Of a stretch of 64,000 nucleotides of DNA, positions 28,101 through 41,000 are shown in pieces; within the stretch, counting starts at the first letter, position 1, and each line of letters starts with the position of its first letter. Made by a program: the position numbers and the translations under genes. This DNA comes from JAIXUI01 sp943373175. GTDB taxonomy: Bacteria; Bacteroidota; Bacteroidia; UBA7662; JAIXUI01. The notes beneath the pieces were generated by a model that was given only the letters and a program-made list of their open reading frames with translations, was not told the DNA's origin and did no database searches. The stretch lies in assembly GCA_943373175.1 (NCBI GenBank), contig CALSBM010000002.1:1-64000 (forward strand), written 5' to 3'.

Positions 28101-31100
28101 GGTCTGATAACTTTACGGTTGACAGCGTTTATCTTGACTATTCAATCGACAACGGAGCAACTTCTAACAGTGTTGCATTAACCTACCAGCTTGCAAACAA
28201 CGAATGGACGGGCATTTTACCTGCAGGAATTAAAGGCACCAAGGTCATTTATTCAACTAGAGCAATCGACCATAGTGGTAATTCAAGAAGCTCTATTCTA
28301 AAATCATTTATCGATGGCGAATTCGTCGTACACGCAGGCAACGACACCACTGTACCTCCAACAAGTGGCGCCTTTAACAGAATTGCGAAAATTTCAAGGA
28401 ATGGGCTTAAAATCTCTGAAATCCTTGTAAGTCGGGCTTCAACGGGCGCTCAAACTATTTGGCCAGCAGCACTACCTCAGGGAGGAAATGCAGATATGGT
28501 TGAAATTGCCAATACTATGGCTGTACCCGCAGATTTATCTGGCATGACCCTAAGAGTACATTTAATTTTTGGAGGTGGTCCAGGTGGGGGCGCTCAGAAT
28601 TTGAACTTCGTTTTCCCTGCTGGCAGTATTGTTCCTCCCGGTCAAACGGCGGTTGCAATTTATGCAACAGGTGGAAACAACCTTGCTAACCGAGTTTTTT
28701 ACACCGGAAACAATTTCAATCTTTTCAATGCCAATGGTCAATTTGGGGTTGCATTAATTAATGTTGATAGTACTATTCAAGATGCATTTCTCGCGAACAA
28801 CATCGTTCCAACCTCTATTATGGGAATAAGTGCCTCTGATTTTGTCGGGACGATGGCAATCGGAGGAAACATTGCTGGTGTCCAACGTAATGTATTGACA
28901 GATTCTAATACTCCATCCGACTGGGTGCTAAGCAATGCTCAGCCTACAACTACTTCACTTCTCGCCTATAATTCCGGTGTTGGAGTTCGTTTAGCAAGTT
29001 ATCAATGGAAAAACTTGGGTAACAATACGGTGCTATCCAATAATGATACGCTAACTATTACAACCCCTACTTCAACTCAGTATGAAGTCGCGTTTACTGT
29101 TGATACTAATTGTACCGTTAAAGACACTTTCAATGTAACTGTTTCAACCGCATTTCTTGATTTAGCTGTTGATAGTATTGTACTTCCAACAAGCTGTGTT
29201 TTGGGGGCAAATGAAATTATAAGAGTTAGAGTAAAAAATGTTGGGTTCAGTGCTTTAACGATGAGCACTTCCCCTGTTACTGCCATCCTCGATGTCAATG
29301 GGGTGCCAACTACTTTAACCAGAAGCACAGGTACACTTGCTTTGAATGACACGATTTGGTTTCAATTTTCTGGAATTGATCTTACTGGCGCTCAGATTCC
29401 GGTTCGATATCAAATAAGCTCCTTGATTATAGTTAATGGTGACCTGGTAAGTTCCAACAATACTAAAGGCCCCGAAGTAGTACTATCAGAACTGATTTCG
29501 GTTAATGCAGGTACTGATCAAACGATAGGGCCGGGAGTGACTACTACCTTAACAGCTTCTTCCAGCTTTGAGAGAATAGTGATTTCTGAAGTTATGCAGT
29601 CTAGAGGCAATACTGGTACTCAGGCTACTTTCCCACCAGCTATTAATACAGGGGGTGGAATTGGCGGTCCAGATGTATTCGAATTTACTAATGTTGGCCC
29701 TAACCCAGTTTCCCTCTCAGGGCTTCAATTCCAAGCATTAACCGCAGGGGGTGGCCCAGGTCCTGGAACCGCTGTTAACTATACTTTCCCTAATGGGGTA
29801 ATTCTGCCTCCCGATTCTATATTTACTGTTATCGCGGGAACAGGCACCAACGATACTATTGGTCGTTACTTCTTCACTGGAGGTGGTAATAACAATCCAA
29901 TCAACTCTACAGCTGCTATTGGCTATGTTTTAAGACGTGGAACAAGAATTATCGACGCTTTTGCAGTGAACAACTTCAATTTCCCGGTCGCTTCAGGTGT
30001 AACTGCCGATGATTGGAGTGGATCGATTAACGTTGCCAACCTTGCAGGAGCACAACGAACAGGATTTGATAATAATACTTCCTCAAATTGGAGGGCCGAC
30101 ACAACTAACTTCCCTTCAACAATCGGTGCTAGAAATGCTGGATTAATTGCAACTCCTGGTAGCACACACTGGAGAGTACTCGGCAATACCACAAGCCTTG
30201 GCACATCTAACACTATTCAAGTAACCCCTTCTGCGACTTCAAACTACGTTTATACCTTAACGGTCAACAACTGCCAATTCAGCGATACTGTTTTAGTAAA
30301 CGTTTCTACTACATTCGTTGATTTAACACCAGATTCTATTCGTTTAGGAAATGGAGCTTGCGACAACAGCACTTTTGCTGACGTTGAAGTTAGAATTAGA
30401 AACATTGGATTAAGCACACTTAATGCAGCTATCAATCCAATTACATTGACTGCAACTGTTGGAGGAACTCCTACAACTTTTTTAATTAACAGTGGAACAT
30501 TTGCTGCTAATTCTATTACATGGGTAACAATTCCCTCAGTTTCGCTTACTGGTCTTCAAATCAATACATTCAACGCTGCTGTTGGAATCAAACTTAGTTG
30601 TGCGGTAGATATTTTGGCAAGTAACGACTCCTTAAATCCGGTTAGAATAATTAAGGCACCGATGGCAGTTAGAGCCAGTAACGATACTACGGTCATTCCA
30701 GGTGGTACGGTTACCTTATCTGCATTGCCTACTCTTGGTAGCGTGGTGATTTCTGAGGTGTACTATGCTGCAAACGGGCAAGGTGCTCAGGCAGCAGGGT
30801 CATTCCCGACTGCAATTACTACTCCGGTAGGGGCCTCATTCATAGAAATTGCCAACAATTCAACAGCGATAATGAACCTGAGTGGTTGGGTACTTGAATC
30901 TGTTGGTAACAGTCCATTAGCCATTTTTACTTTTACACTACCCTCATCCGCAGTTCTTGCGCCCGGCCAGGTATTGGTTTTAAGCAGCCAAACAGGAACT
31001 GCTGACACCGTAAATAAAGTGTATTTCTTGAATCTGGCGGCTAACCCATTTGCCGCAAATAGAGCTTGGGGGTTAATTCTTCGTCAGGGCACAACGATTA

Positions 31101-32056
31101 TGGATGCAGTCGCTTTCAATACGTACACTTTCTTACCAACCAGTGGGGTTACTGCATTCGATTCTCGTGGGTCAGTTAATAACATCGGTGGACGTGCAGC
31201 AATGATCAGAAAAGGCTGGGACACCAATTCTTCCCCTGATTGGGCATTAAGTTCTGCTAACGATGTTTCTTCCATTGGAGCATTTAACAATGGATTGAAC
31301 AAGTTTAATGCAACGTTCGTATGGTCTGTAGGAGGAAATCCGGTTGGTGCTGGAAGTTCTTTGAATGTTAACCCAACTGTTAACACCACTTACATCGTTA
31401 GTGCTAGTAACGGATTCTGTGTGGCTTACGATACAGTTAATGTGAGTATGTCCAGTGTTCGTAACCTCGAAATGATTGCTTTCAATACACCAACTAACAT
31501 TCCGATTTTCGGGCCAACCCCCATTTCGGTTAAACTGAGGAACATCGGAAATCAGGCTGTTTCAGGCTTTGATTTGTTCCTTGTTGAAGGTGGATTGATG
31601 ATCGCGACCAACAACATCACCAGTAGCATTGCGGTAAATGGCACTTTTGATCACACATTTTCGACCAATTGGAGTCCGGTGCTTGCAGGCCCTCTTACAC
31701 TTACAGCTTACCACAACCTCGCCAATGATGTGAATAGAGGTAATGACACCATAACTGCCACCTACAATTCTTTTGTAAGCACGGCAGATGTTGTAGCAGA
31801 CGAGTTTAAATGCTATCCTAACCCTGCTAACGATGAAGTATTTATTGATGCGAAAATCCAAGGGTCTCACAGGTTGCAGGTAGTTGTTCGCGATCTGGCA
31901 GGAAGAACGGTGCTGAACATTCCGGTGGGAATGATAAATAATGGATTAAGCCGTTTCCCGATTCAAACCAATAGCTTAAACAATGGTCTATACATTTTCG
32001 AGATACTCTCAGATGAAGCTTCTGTGATGAAAGCGAAAATTCAGATTTTAAAATGA
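25178..32056 (+). CDS. Very large secreted protein with four lamin-tail-like modules, GEVED domain and T9SS type A C-terminus
   Basis: 2292 residues. The ATG at 25178 gives a clean signal peptide (MNKIILFTICMLTMLVSQRSHAQ). The N-terminal module with NPGGINTDSDT is shared with the previous gene. LTD-like modules begin near nt 26845, 28405, 29565 and 30735, each led by a (G/R)(L/I)xISE(V/M/I) strand and followed by a SDW motif and an Ig-like strand set with a conserved Cys. A GEVED module (AWVDWNKDGDLSDPGEE) lies near residue 867 between units 1 and 2. The C-terminus (CYPNPANDEVFIDA, LAGRTV, NNGLYIFEI) is a type A T9SS tail. LTD modules in bacteria occur in secreted nucleases and adhesins; no catalytic domain is visible here, so adhesion or structure is the likely role. 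Confidence 0.85.
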   Translation: MNKIILFTICMLTMLVSQRSHAQLVVYQVSPQTTTGGNPGGINTDSDTLSRSSGNGFTQVLGPNQIFPIYSAKQAIPFSFRFGGQLVSEFVVSTTGILTFDTSRAGVFSSPVAGAFTSNLIPDKSVAVYWENSPSTGTSTNDVVTRKVYGTAPNRQLWIDWCSMATGNATDAYFSVVMEETTNKIYVVDKRVFTGTNITGTVGVKVSNTNYVEAFGSPNLGFTSGTPLANDNYYYEISQQTYQTVIGQIGTGTTNNAAGGYPSVYGNNFWGAKHQFLIRKSELTAYLNRPLLSELSFYVVTPGQAIAYNNFSISLKNTNADSINTFQTGFQTVYTNSSVAIDTGWNNHLFNNLFQWDTTGNLLVEVCFNNTGFTANNTILQNTLMPFRSTMVLRGDNATNCSGLTPSFSADVNQFLRPNMLLTGIEAFADLLPPRVDSLGQVASLCNPAPKTVTARILDNRGVLNARLIYSLNNGTNWDTVAMTLNAGLYTGSIPAGTAGVTIQYTVTAVDSAGNITVPPPALSYLDGGLTINLGPDQTIPAGASVTLDPQVNKVRGLKITEMVLSRNAIFANQLQPTYPSILAGFTASDELMEVQNVSDQPLNVSGFTMEWITTGGPGGVNTYSAVIPTGTIIPAGGFVFFVSGTVSDANNRIFGMTSPANAYQTANSVGFILRDSVGNIVDVLAMNGFNFPVASGVTASDWLGSIPSSNQRAGVQRINETNNASDWVITTANQIITSLGATNVGMTSDYASYSWTRTSSVGIFSTERSVQVSPTTTTTYFLNAASNNCIVRDTIVVNVIDYCQVSTDSVPVYIQEVLFTGLSNFGFPTTNGYQFFSNISSRVIPGSRNNILSVTPGFVNGTVPVHFKAWVDWNKDGDLSDPGEEILSSGPDTTTVRLNYTVPSNASQGISRLRIGIFTTSGVGPCDTTAFGDFHDYPIEIVPSSVDTNKPVFASLNTITPQCNPTARSIQSVWSDNFTVDSVYLDYSIDNGATSNSVALTYQLANNEWTGILPAGIKGTKVIYSTRAIDHSGNSRSSILKSFIDGEFVVHAGNDTTVPPTSGAFNRIAKISRNGLKISEILVSRASTGAQTIWPAALPQGGNADMVEIANTMAVPADLSGMTLRVHLIFGGGPGGGAQNLNFVFPAGSIVPPGQTAVAIYATGGNNLANRVFYTGNNFNLFNANGQFGVALINVDSTIQDAFLANNIVPTSIMGISASDFVGTMAIGGNIAGVQRNVLTDSNTPSDWVLSNAQPTTTSLLAYNSGVGVRLASYQWKNLGNNTVLSNNDTLTITTPTSTQYEVAFTVDTNCTVKDTFNVTVSTAFLDLAVDSIVLPTSCVLGANEIIRVRVKNVGFSALTMSTSPVTAILDVNGVPTTLTRSTGTLALNDTIWFQFSGIDLTGAQIPVRYQISSLIIVNGDLVSSNNTKGPEVVLSELISVNAGTDQTIGPGVTTTLTASSSFERIVISEVMQSRGNTGTQATFPPAINTGGGIGGPDVFEFTNVGPNPVSLSGLQFQALTAGGGPGPGTAVNYTFPNGVILPPDSIFTVIAGTGTNDTIGRYFFTGGGNNNPINSTAAIGYVLRRGTRIIDAFAVNNFNFPVASGVTADDWSGSINVANLAGAQRTGFDNNTSSNWRADTTNFPSTIGARNAGLIATPGSTHWRVLGNTTSLGTSNTIQVTPSATSNYVYTLTVNNCQFSDTVLVNVSTTFVDLTPDSIRLGNGACDNSTFADVEVRIRNIGLSTLNAAINPITLTATVGGTPTTFLINSGTFAANSITWVTIPSVSLTGLQINTFNAAVGIKLSCAVDILASNDSLNPVRIIKAPMAVRASNDTTVIPGGTVTLSALPTLGSVVISEVYYAANGQGAQAAGSFPTAITTPVGASFIEIANNSTAIMNLSGWVLESVGNSPLAIFTFTLPSSAVLAPGQVLVLSSQTGTADTVNKVYFLNLAANPFAANRAWGLILRQGTTIMDAVAFNTYTFLPTSGVTAFDSRGSVNNIGGRAAMIRKGWDTNSSPDWALSSANDVSSIGAFNNGLNKFNATFVWSVGGNPVGAGSSLNVNPTVNTTYIVSASNGFCVAYDTVNVSMSSVRNLEMIAFNTPTNIPIFGPTPISVKLRNIGNQAVSGFDLFLVEGGLMIATNNITSSIAVNGTFDHTFSTNWSPVLAGPLTLTAYHNLANDVNRGNDTITATYNSFVSTADVVADEFKCYPNPANDEVFIDAKIQGSHRLQVVVRDLAGRTVLNIPVGMINNGLSRFPIQTNSLNNGLYIFEILSDEASVMKAKIQILK

Positions 32057-32066
32057 AACTAATCAG

Positions 32067-35000
32067 ATGATAAAAAGGCTTTTTGCCGGAATCGCAGTTA
32101 TTCTATTTTCTTTTATCGGATTTAAGGCAACCGCTAACCACATGATGGGAGGCGATATGTACTACTCGTACTTAGGCCTTAAACCCGGAGATCCGACAAG
32201 ATCCCTTTATCGTCTAACCGCCGTCATTTACAGAAATTGTAATGGCGGCGGTGCGCAATTAGAAATTTCATACCCTTTTGGAGTTTATAATGCCCTGAAT
32301 AACACGCTAATACAGACAGTTGATTTAAATCAGATATCTTTTGTACAATTAGGGCAATATGCACCAGGTTGTAGCTATCCTTCTTCGGTTTGTATTCAGG
32401 AAGGAATGTATGAGGGAATAATTGAAATACCCAACAACCTCACAGGAAATCCGGGCTTTCACATTTCTATGTACTCTTGGAGAAGAAACACCAACATAAA
32501 CAATATATCAACCAATGGAGGTAATCAGTCGGGACCAGATGGAATGATTTGGAATTGTTATATTCCTCCTCATTCCTTTACTAATAGCTCACCTCGTTTC
32601 CTCGCTAAACCATTGCCGTATATGTGCGTTGGCCGGGAATTCCGATTTAATCACAATGGTTTCGACCCCGATGGCGATTCACTGGTATTCTCTTTTGCTC
32701 ATCCCTACGGTTCAATCGGTGTGGGTGCGGGTGCAGGTGGGGCTCCAGCCGGTGTTGTCGGTGGAGTACCCAATAGCCCTCCCCCTATTGGTTTAGCGAA
32801 TAATCCAAGACCTCCCAACGCGAACCCCAACACGACCTTCTGGTTTGGAGGTGTTCAGTATTTACCCGGATACTCGTTTCCCAATACCCAGATAAATTCC
32901 CTGAATGGAATGACCATTAACCCATACACCGGGGAAATCGCGGTTACGCCAACCCAAGCAGGAAACTTTGTTATAGCAGTAGAAGTAAAAGAATATCGGG
33001 TTGATCGCCTTAATGACACTACTATTTATCTTGGATCTATAAGGCGGGATTTGCAATTTCTAGTAGGTGCAGGGTGTGCGAATAATTTTGCACCTGTTGT
33101 CACCAATATCCCCGATAGCTTTGTTGTAGAAGCTGGAACCCCATTAAGCTTCAATTTTCTTGTTTTTGATGCAGAAGGCGATAGTGTAATCATCGATAAA
33201 CAGGGGCAAATTTTTGACGCCTCCGGAGGATTTCAACCTCCTTATGCTAACCTTCCAACAGCCTCAGGATTGCAAGTAGTTCAAGGAAGTTTCAGTTGGA
33301 CTCCTTCTTGCTCCTATGCGCGTGTAGCTCCATATTTTTTCTCTATTTTAGTTAGAGACAATCAATGTAATGCAACACAAAAAACAGTTTATGTAAAAGT
33401 TACTCCTAAAGACATTATAAAACCACCTTCTATTCAATGCATTGATGTTGCTAGTAATAACAGTATTAAAATCAATTATTCAAGACCGCCTGGAAGTATT
33501 ACGGACTTCCAACTATTTCGTGTGCAAAGAAGGGCTTTCGGCAGTAGTACATGGACTCAAATTGATTCAATAAATAATTGGTCAACTGGCTCATACACCG
33601 ATAATTCAATTAATAACGCATTAACTCAACGGTATGAGTATCGGATGATCTCTGTAAATCAATGTAAAGAAGAAGGGTTGCCATCCAATATTGTAACTTC
33701 AATCACCCTCACTGGGAATCGCTACAGTGCTGACCGGATACAATTACGTTGGACTAAACCAACTTTTCCTGTTTCATTTATAGCTAAAATCAGAATTCAA
33801 AGAAGTGTTAATGGTGGAGTTTTTAATACTATTGACTCTATTCCTTCTACTGATACTGTCTATAACGATAAATGGTGCACTTCTTCCGTTAGTTATCGCA
33901 TTTTTTACATAGAAAACACCACCGGTTGCCAAATAGGAACAATAACTCCTAATGGCTACTCTCTTTTTGATACTGTTAAACCCAATGCCCCAGGGCTGTT
34001 AGTAGCGAATGTATTAGGAAACGGCAGGGTGGAAATTACAGTTTCTAGTTCTGATTCAAGCGACGTTGCCTCCTATCGACTTTTGCGGTCAATAAACGGA
34101 GGGCCATTTGTGTTGATTAATTCTGTACCAAACAACAGAACTTCAACTCATGTAATTCAAGATTTCGATAGCCCAAATGGAAGAATAAGTACTTGTTATA
34201 GGGTATTGGCGACGGATATTTGTGGATTAAACAGCGACACAACCGCTCCTCATTGTATATCTCAGTTAAATGCTTCACCAGGACAATTGAGAATAAATTT
34301 AAGTTGGACAAATTATAGAGGACGCCCATTCAGTACTTGGAGAATACAAAAACTGCAAAGCAGCAACTGGGTAACCCTTCCCCATGTCGGAAATGTTCCT
34401 GATTCATCTTACATTGATTCCGTTTCCCTGATTTGCAACCAACTTCAAACCTATCGGGTGAAATTCTTTGCCAACGGAAGTGATACTACTACTTCTCACA
34501 GCAGTCAAATTATAATTGCCCCATTTGATACGGTAAGGCCAGAAACTCCGGCTATCTATTCTGCCACAGTATGGAATGCAACTCAAAACAGAGTTTCATT
34601 TTTTACTGTAGCCGACGCAGATGTGAATCGATACCAGATTTTGGCTTCAGTAAACAATGGCCCTTATTCTCAGGTTGGTCAAATTCTGAATCCGCAAGCT
34701 GGATTACAAACTTTCTCGCACACAGGGATAAATACAGGAGCAAACACTTACTCTTATAGAATTCAGGCAGTAGATACCTGCAGCCAAAACAGGTCTGATA
34801 GTTCCGCAATTCAACGCCCTATACTTTTATCTGGCAATCCTGGAAATTTAAGCGCATTGCTTTCATGGACTCCATACGTTGGATACACCCTAAAGCGTCA
34901 AAGAATTCAGCGATTAATCGGAACTACTTGGACTGACATCGGATTCACTGATTCATTAGCAACCTCATATCGTGACACAGGCTCTCTGGCCTGTAACCAA

Positions 35001-38000
35001 CCCTATCGCTATCGCTTACTTGCTGAGAAATCAGCAGATACTTTAGGTACATTTTCGAATGAAGTAGTTGTCACTCCATTTGACACCTTGAGGCCGATAA
35101 CACCGAATGTGTTAATGGCAACGGTTAACAGCACATCCTCTATTACCTACTCGTTCTTAAAGTCTTCTTCGGGAGATGTAAACCGTTATCAGGTACTCGG
35201 CAGTCTTAATAATGGTAGTTGGACTGTTATTTCGACTATAAACCCTCCATTTACAGACACCTTATCCTTTACTCAAACAGGGATAAATACGCGCACTAAC
35301 ACTTACCGTTATCGAGTAATTGCCTTAGATAGCTGTGCCAACAATCGTTCTGATTCCAGTTTAATTCACATCCCGGTGCGATTGTCGGGTTCAGCCGGCC
35401 AATTACGAGCAACGCTAACTTGGCCGCTTTATCAAGGTTTCAATATTGATTCTCAAATAGTTCAAAAACTTTCTGGCACTTCTTGGCTGCCTTTAGCAGT
35501 TGTATCAGGAATAGCAACTAATTATGTGGACAGTGTTAATCTTCCTTGTAATGTATCTCAATCTTATCGAATTGTAAGTGTAAGTAGCAAAGGGTTAGGG
35601 AGTCTTTCGAATGAAATTGCCGTTATTCCTTTTGATACCATACCTCCTGATGCTGCTCAAGTTCTAAATGTATCAGTTCCTTCCAATGGAATTATTCAGG
35701 TTGAATGGAAAGCAAGTCCATCAGTAGATGTAAACCGCCACAGGCTTTGGAACAGCGTCAATGGATCACCAGCAACGAATTCTATTGATACAATAGTAAG
35801 AGGTGGAAATCCCGGAATCTTTCTGTCACAGTATAATGCCAACACAACGCTGAACAACTGTGTTTTTGTTAATGCTGTTGATAGCTGTTCTAACCTCAAT
35901 TCTCCCAATAGTCCATCGTTCTGTGCCGTAACGTTAACTGGCTCACCAGGAAACCTCAGAAGCAACCTTAGCTGGACTGCCTTTGTTGGATACAACTTAA
36001 GTAGTTATCAAATTGAAAGACAAAATCCGGGAAGTAGTGTTTGGAACAACGTTGCCAGTGTAAGTGCGACATCCCTTTCCTATACAGATTCTATCAATAC
36101 TCCTTGCAATAATACTTTTACCTATCGGATTACGGCTCTTGAAAATGGAGGTGCAAGAACAAGTTTGTCTAACATTATAAATATTACTCCCTTTGATACA
36201 GTTCGGCCTAATGCTCCATCGATAAACCAAATCAGTGTTTACAGTTCAGGAAGTATTAGGTTAGATTTTAATGCAAGTAATTCAGTAGATGTTGACCGGC
36301 ATCTTGTTTATCGATCATCAGGGGGAGCATTTCAATTAATTGACACTCTTCGCCAACAAGGCAATGGTGCTAACGTAATTTGGTATGATAGTACCGCAAG
36401 TACCTCATCTCCTATTAGTTATTGTTATTATTTAGTAGCACTTGACAGTTGTCAGAATAACGCATCTGCCCCTTCAGATACAGATTGTACTGTTCGACTT
36501 ACTGCAACCGGAAATAGCTGCACTAAGGTTGTGAACCTCACCTGGACTGGATATCAGGGTTGGAATTCAGGGATTAGCAGGTACGAAATTTACCGCTCAG
36601 ATAATAATGGCCCATACATCCTTCAGGCTCAGGTAACTGGAAGTACTACTGCATTTAGTCAGGCTAGTTTACCTTTGGGAGTATCCTTCTGCTATCAAAT
36701 TATTGCAGTTCAAACTGGTACAGGAGCAAACTCAGCCTCAAATTTCTTTTGCCTAACATTAGGACCTCCTTCACCTCCAGTAATAAGTTCAGCAAGTGTT
36801 TCACAAACTGGTTTAAGTAATGGAGAAGTAGTTTTGAATTGGAGAATTCCCTCAGGGCAGCAAGCGAATTTCCTGACTTTGTATTATGCAAGTGGAAGAA
36901 GCGGTCCAATGACTATGCTGCAAACCAATATTCAGCCTACTCAAACTAGCTTCGTTCATCAAAACCTGAATACAAAAACTGAAGTTCATCGGTACTACCT
37001 CACGCTGACCGACTCGTGCACCAATACTTCAGCACCCTCCGATACAAACAGAACTATCGACTTCAGCATTCAGGGCGGCCAGGTGGTGCATAGAATGAAC
37101 TGGACACCATACCTTGGTTGGCCAGTTCAACGATATCGCATACATCGCTTTGATCCGAGTGGATTGGTTGTGGTTGACAGCGTTCCCGGGACAGATACCG
37201 TTTACAATGCATTCCCTGCACCATGTAATCGCGATGTATCGTATAAAGTTGAAGCTATTGGACCGTTAGGACAAAGCAGTTTCTCAGATACTGCTCAAAC
37301 ACGCGCAGTGGATATTCTCCCTCCCAATGCTCCAACTTTTCAGAACGCAACAGTACTAAACGACAACAGGGTTCAACTCAATTTTATTACTGCTGATTCC
37401 TTAGACATCTTTGCCTATTCGGTGCGCAGGTCTGTGAATGGAGGAAATTACAGCCACGTCAATTTTGTAGCTCATCCCGGACCCGGACAATCATTAACCT
37501 ATCTGGATACCGTAAACACTCTGAATGACCAGCTTTGTTACGTTGTTGTTACGTTGGATAGTTGCCTTAATGCGACTTCCTCAGACACCTTCTGTGTAGT
37601 TCAATTAAAAGCTGAGTCACAACAACTTCAAAACCGGATTTCCTGGTCTGCGTTCCGGGGATATAACATATCCAGTCAAATACTGGAAAGTTGGAATGGC
37701 ACTAACTGGAGTACTTTAGCTACTCTTCCTAGTGCCGATACTCAGTATTTTCATACCCCATTGCCCTGTTCTGTTACCGAGCGTTATCGCATAACACTAA
37801 ATGAAGCTGGTGGAACCAGAATCACCTTATCGGATACTGCTTGGGCTACTCCATTCGACACCGTGAAGCCGGCTAAACCTGTGATTCTTTGGGCTAGTAT
37901 CAGAACCAATACCACTGCTTTATTGAAGTGGCAACCTAATACAGAAAGTGACCTTGCCGGTTACAGGATTTACTACCGCTCTTCTGGAAATCCATGGGCT

Positions 38001-41000
38001 TTCTTTACTCAAACCGGAAAAATCGACTCTGTTCAAATTAATGGACTAAACACGCTGGATTCTACTTATAGTTTTGCCATTGCAGCCTTTGACACTTGCG
38101 GCGGTAACAGGTCTGATACTGCACAATTCCACAGTACAGTTCAACTTCGTGGCACTGCTGGTAACCTCTCGAACAGCCTGAACTGGACGCCTTATGAAGG
38201 ATTTTCGGGTGTCAATAAATACTACATTGAAAGATTAACAGGAACAACTTGGACGACCCTTGATTCAGTTAATGGTCTAACCAACCTCTATATACACGCC
38301 AACCTTCCATGCAATCAGCCAGTTATCTATCGAATTAAAACGTTAAGTAATGATGGATTTATCAGTCTTTCCGACACACTGAGGAGAATCCCATTTGATA
38401 CGATTCCACCGGTAGCACCGGTAATCCGAAATCTTACCGCTCTCAATAACTCAAGTTTAGTGGTGAATTGGGATCCGGCAGATTTGCAAGTAGGCACCCA
38501 TGAGATATTCCTGAAATCAATCAATGGAAGTTGGTCATTAGTTGCAACAGTTGGTAATGTAGGTACCCATACATTAAGCGGACTCAATACACTCGATTCT
38601 TCCTATTGTGTTCGGATTCAGGCACTTGATACATGCGCTTTCAACCGTTCTGCCTTTAGCCAAGAGCATTGTAGCATGCAATTGAATGGAGTTGCCGGAA
38701 ACCAAAGCAATACCTTGAACTGGAGCCCATACACAGGATTTCAAAACTGGAAGTATTACATTGAACAGCCCGGAGGTAGTGATTGGAATGTAATTGATTC
38801 GGTTGCTTCGGGGATTCAAACATTCACGCACCAGCCCTTGGCTTGTAACGTTACTCAAACTTATCGAATAAGGGCAACCAACCTCATTACTGGATTTTCT
38901 GCGGTCTCCGATACCTTAATGCGTACCCCCTTCGATACAGTAAAACCTAATCGGGCAGTACTGCAATCAGTTTCGGTGACAGGTCCAAATACTATTCAAG
39001 TTTCATGGCAAGCAGGCCCCAGCCCTGATGTAAATCGTTATGAAGTTTGGCGTTCAGTTTCGGGTGGTGCATTCAGCCTGATTACTACTGTAACCAACCA
39101 GACTTCCTATACCGATAATGTTCCTTCAGCCACGCAGGGGCAACGTTATCAGTATCAGATTATCGCAATTGACTCATGTAATTCTGCTAACCGTTCGGAT
39201 CCTTCCTTGTCTCACTTAACGATGAACCTTAGCAGCCGAACTGGTGCATGTTCGCCAGCGGTAATATTGAACTGGACTGCATACCCTTACTTCCCGGGCG
39301 GCCTTGCTAACTACCAGGTTCTTCGCTCACAAAACAATGGACCATTCGCTCCTATCGCAACCATATCAGCCAACGATACATTCTTCACCGATAATGGCGT
39401 AAACGTAACTTCAGCTTATTGTTACCGCATTCAGGCCAACAGCTTAGTTGGAACCCTTAATGCCGTTTCTGATAGTACTTGTATTGCGCCGGCTGTGTTT
39501 GCTACTACTGCTGCCAAGCCAATGGTCTATTCTTCAGTTATTGCAACCGGAACTACAACAGGAACTGCGTATGTTGCATGGACACCCTACAATCCTGTGG
39601 TTGATACGCTTGCAAGAGGTTATCGTTTGTATCATAGTACAGTTTCGGTTAACGGCCCTTGGAACCTGATTGCTACCTTCAATCAGGTTACCCCAACCAG
39701 CTTCAACCACACTAATGTTAATACCAGAACCGGACGCAACTTTTACACTGTTCGTGTGATAGATTCCTGTGGGTTTGAAGGCGACTCGGCAGCAGCTCAT
39801 AGTCCAACCTTGTTGCAAGTCAATAATGGAAACCTGCGAACCAACCTGTTCTGGACTCGTTATGTAGGAAGTACTCCTTCCTCCTTCGCACTTCAAAAGT
39901 CGGTAAACGGAGGTCCTTACTTCGTAATTCCTGGCCTATTGCCTACCGATACTTCCTTTACGGATACCTTGATTCGTTGCGGACAGACTTACTCTTACCT
40001 CATTCAGCAAACCATAACCGATGCATCCGGGGGTACAAATATCAGCTTATCTGACACTGTTCAAGTAATAGGTCGTGATACCATTGCACCGGATGTACCT
40101 GTTCTCTTTGAGGCAAGTGTAACCAGAACAGATGCTGTTCTTGGAGAAATCACACTTCAATACTTGGGTTCTTCACAAGACAACCTCAATGGCTTTCGAA
40201 TCTATCGTTCAGCGAATAACGGACCGTTCAGTTTCACCTTTGTGGCCAATACAGGAACGGGACCGTTCTCTTACACAGATCAAAATTTAAATACCAGCGA
40301 CAACACCTATCGTTACTTTGTCACCTCTACCGATAGCTGTAGTAACGAATCCGATTCTTCAGAAATACACGTTTCAACCAACCTGACGGTAGTTGCCGTA
40401 AACGGTGCTAACGCACTAAGCTGGACACCTTATGCAGGTTTCCAAACACTGGAGTATAAGATTGAACGTAAAACTGCTGGGACCGCATGGGCGAGTCTCG
40501 GAAACTTCCCATCTACACAAATCACTTATGACGACTCCCTAGTCCTTTGTGATACCGTTTATTATTATCGAGTTACTGCTCTTAACATTACCCCAGTAGT
40601 TCCACCAACCCAGGCATTTGCTTACTCCGATACTGCATCGGCCAAAGCGTTCGAAAGTATCCCTCCGTTAGCACCTGCAATACATCAAGCTACTGTTGAA
40701 CAGACCTCAACCACCCGCGGTGCTGTACGGGTCAACTGGTTGCCTTCCGTTTCCCGCGATGCAATGAGGTACATTGTTTCTCGCAGTACAAGTGGGGGGA
40801 CATTCATCCAAGTCGCTGACCTTGGTTTAGTTACTACTTGGTTAGATACAGTACTTAATACCGTTCAGGAAACCTATACTTATAGAATTGAGGTCATAGA
40901 TTCTTGCTTCAACCGCAGTGTTTCCCCAAGTGTAGATCATACTACTATAGTCCTAAATACTGCCCCAAGCAATGAATCCGCCATATTGAACTGGACTCCT

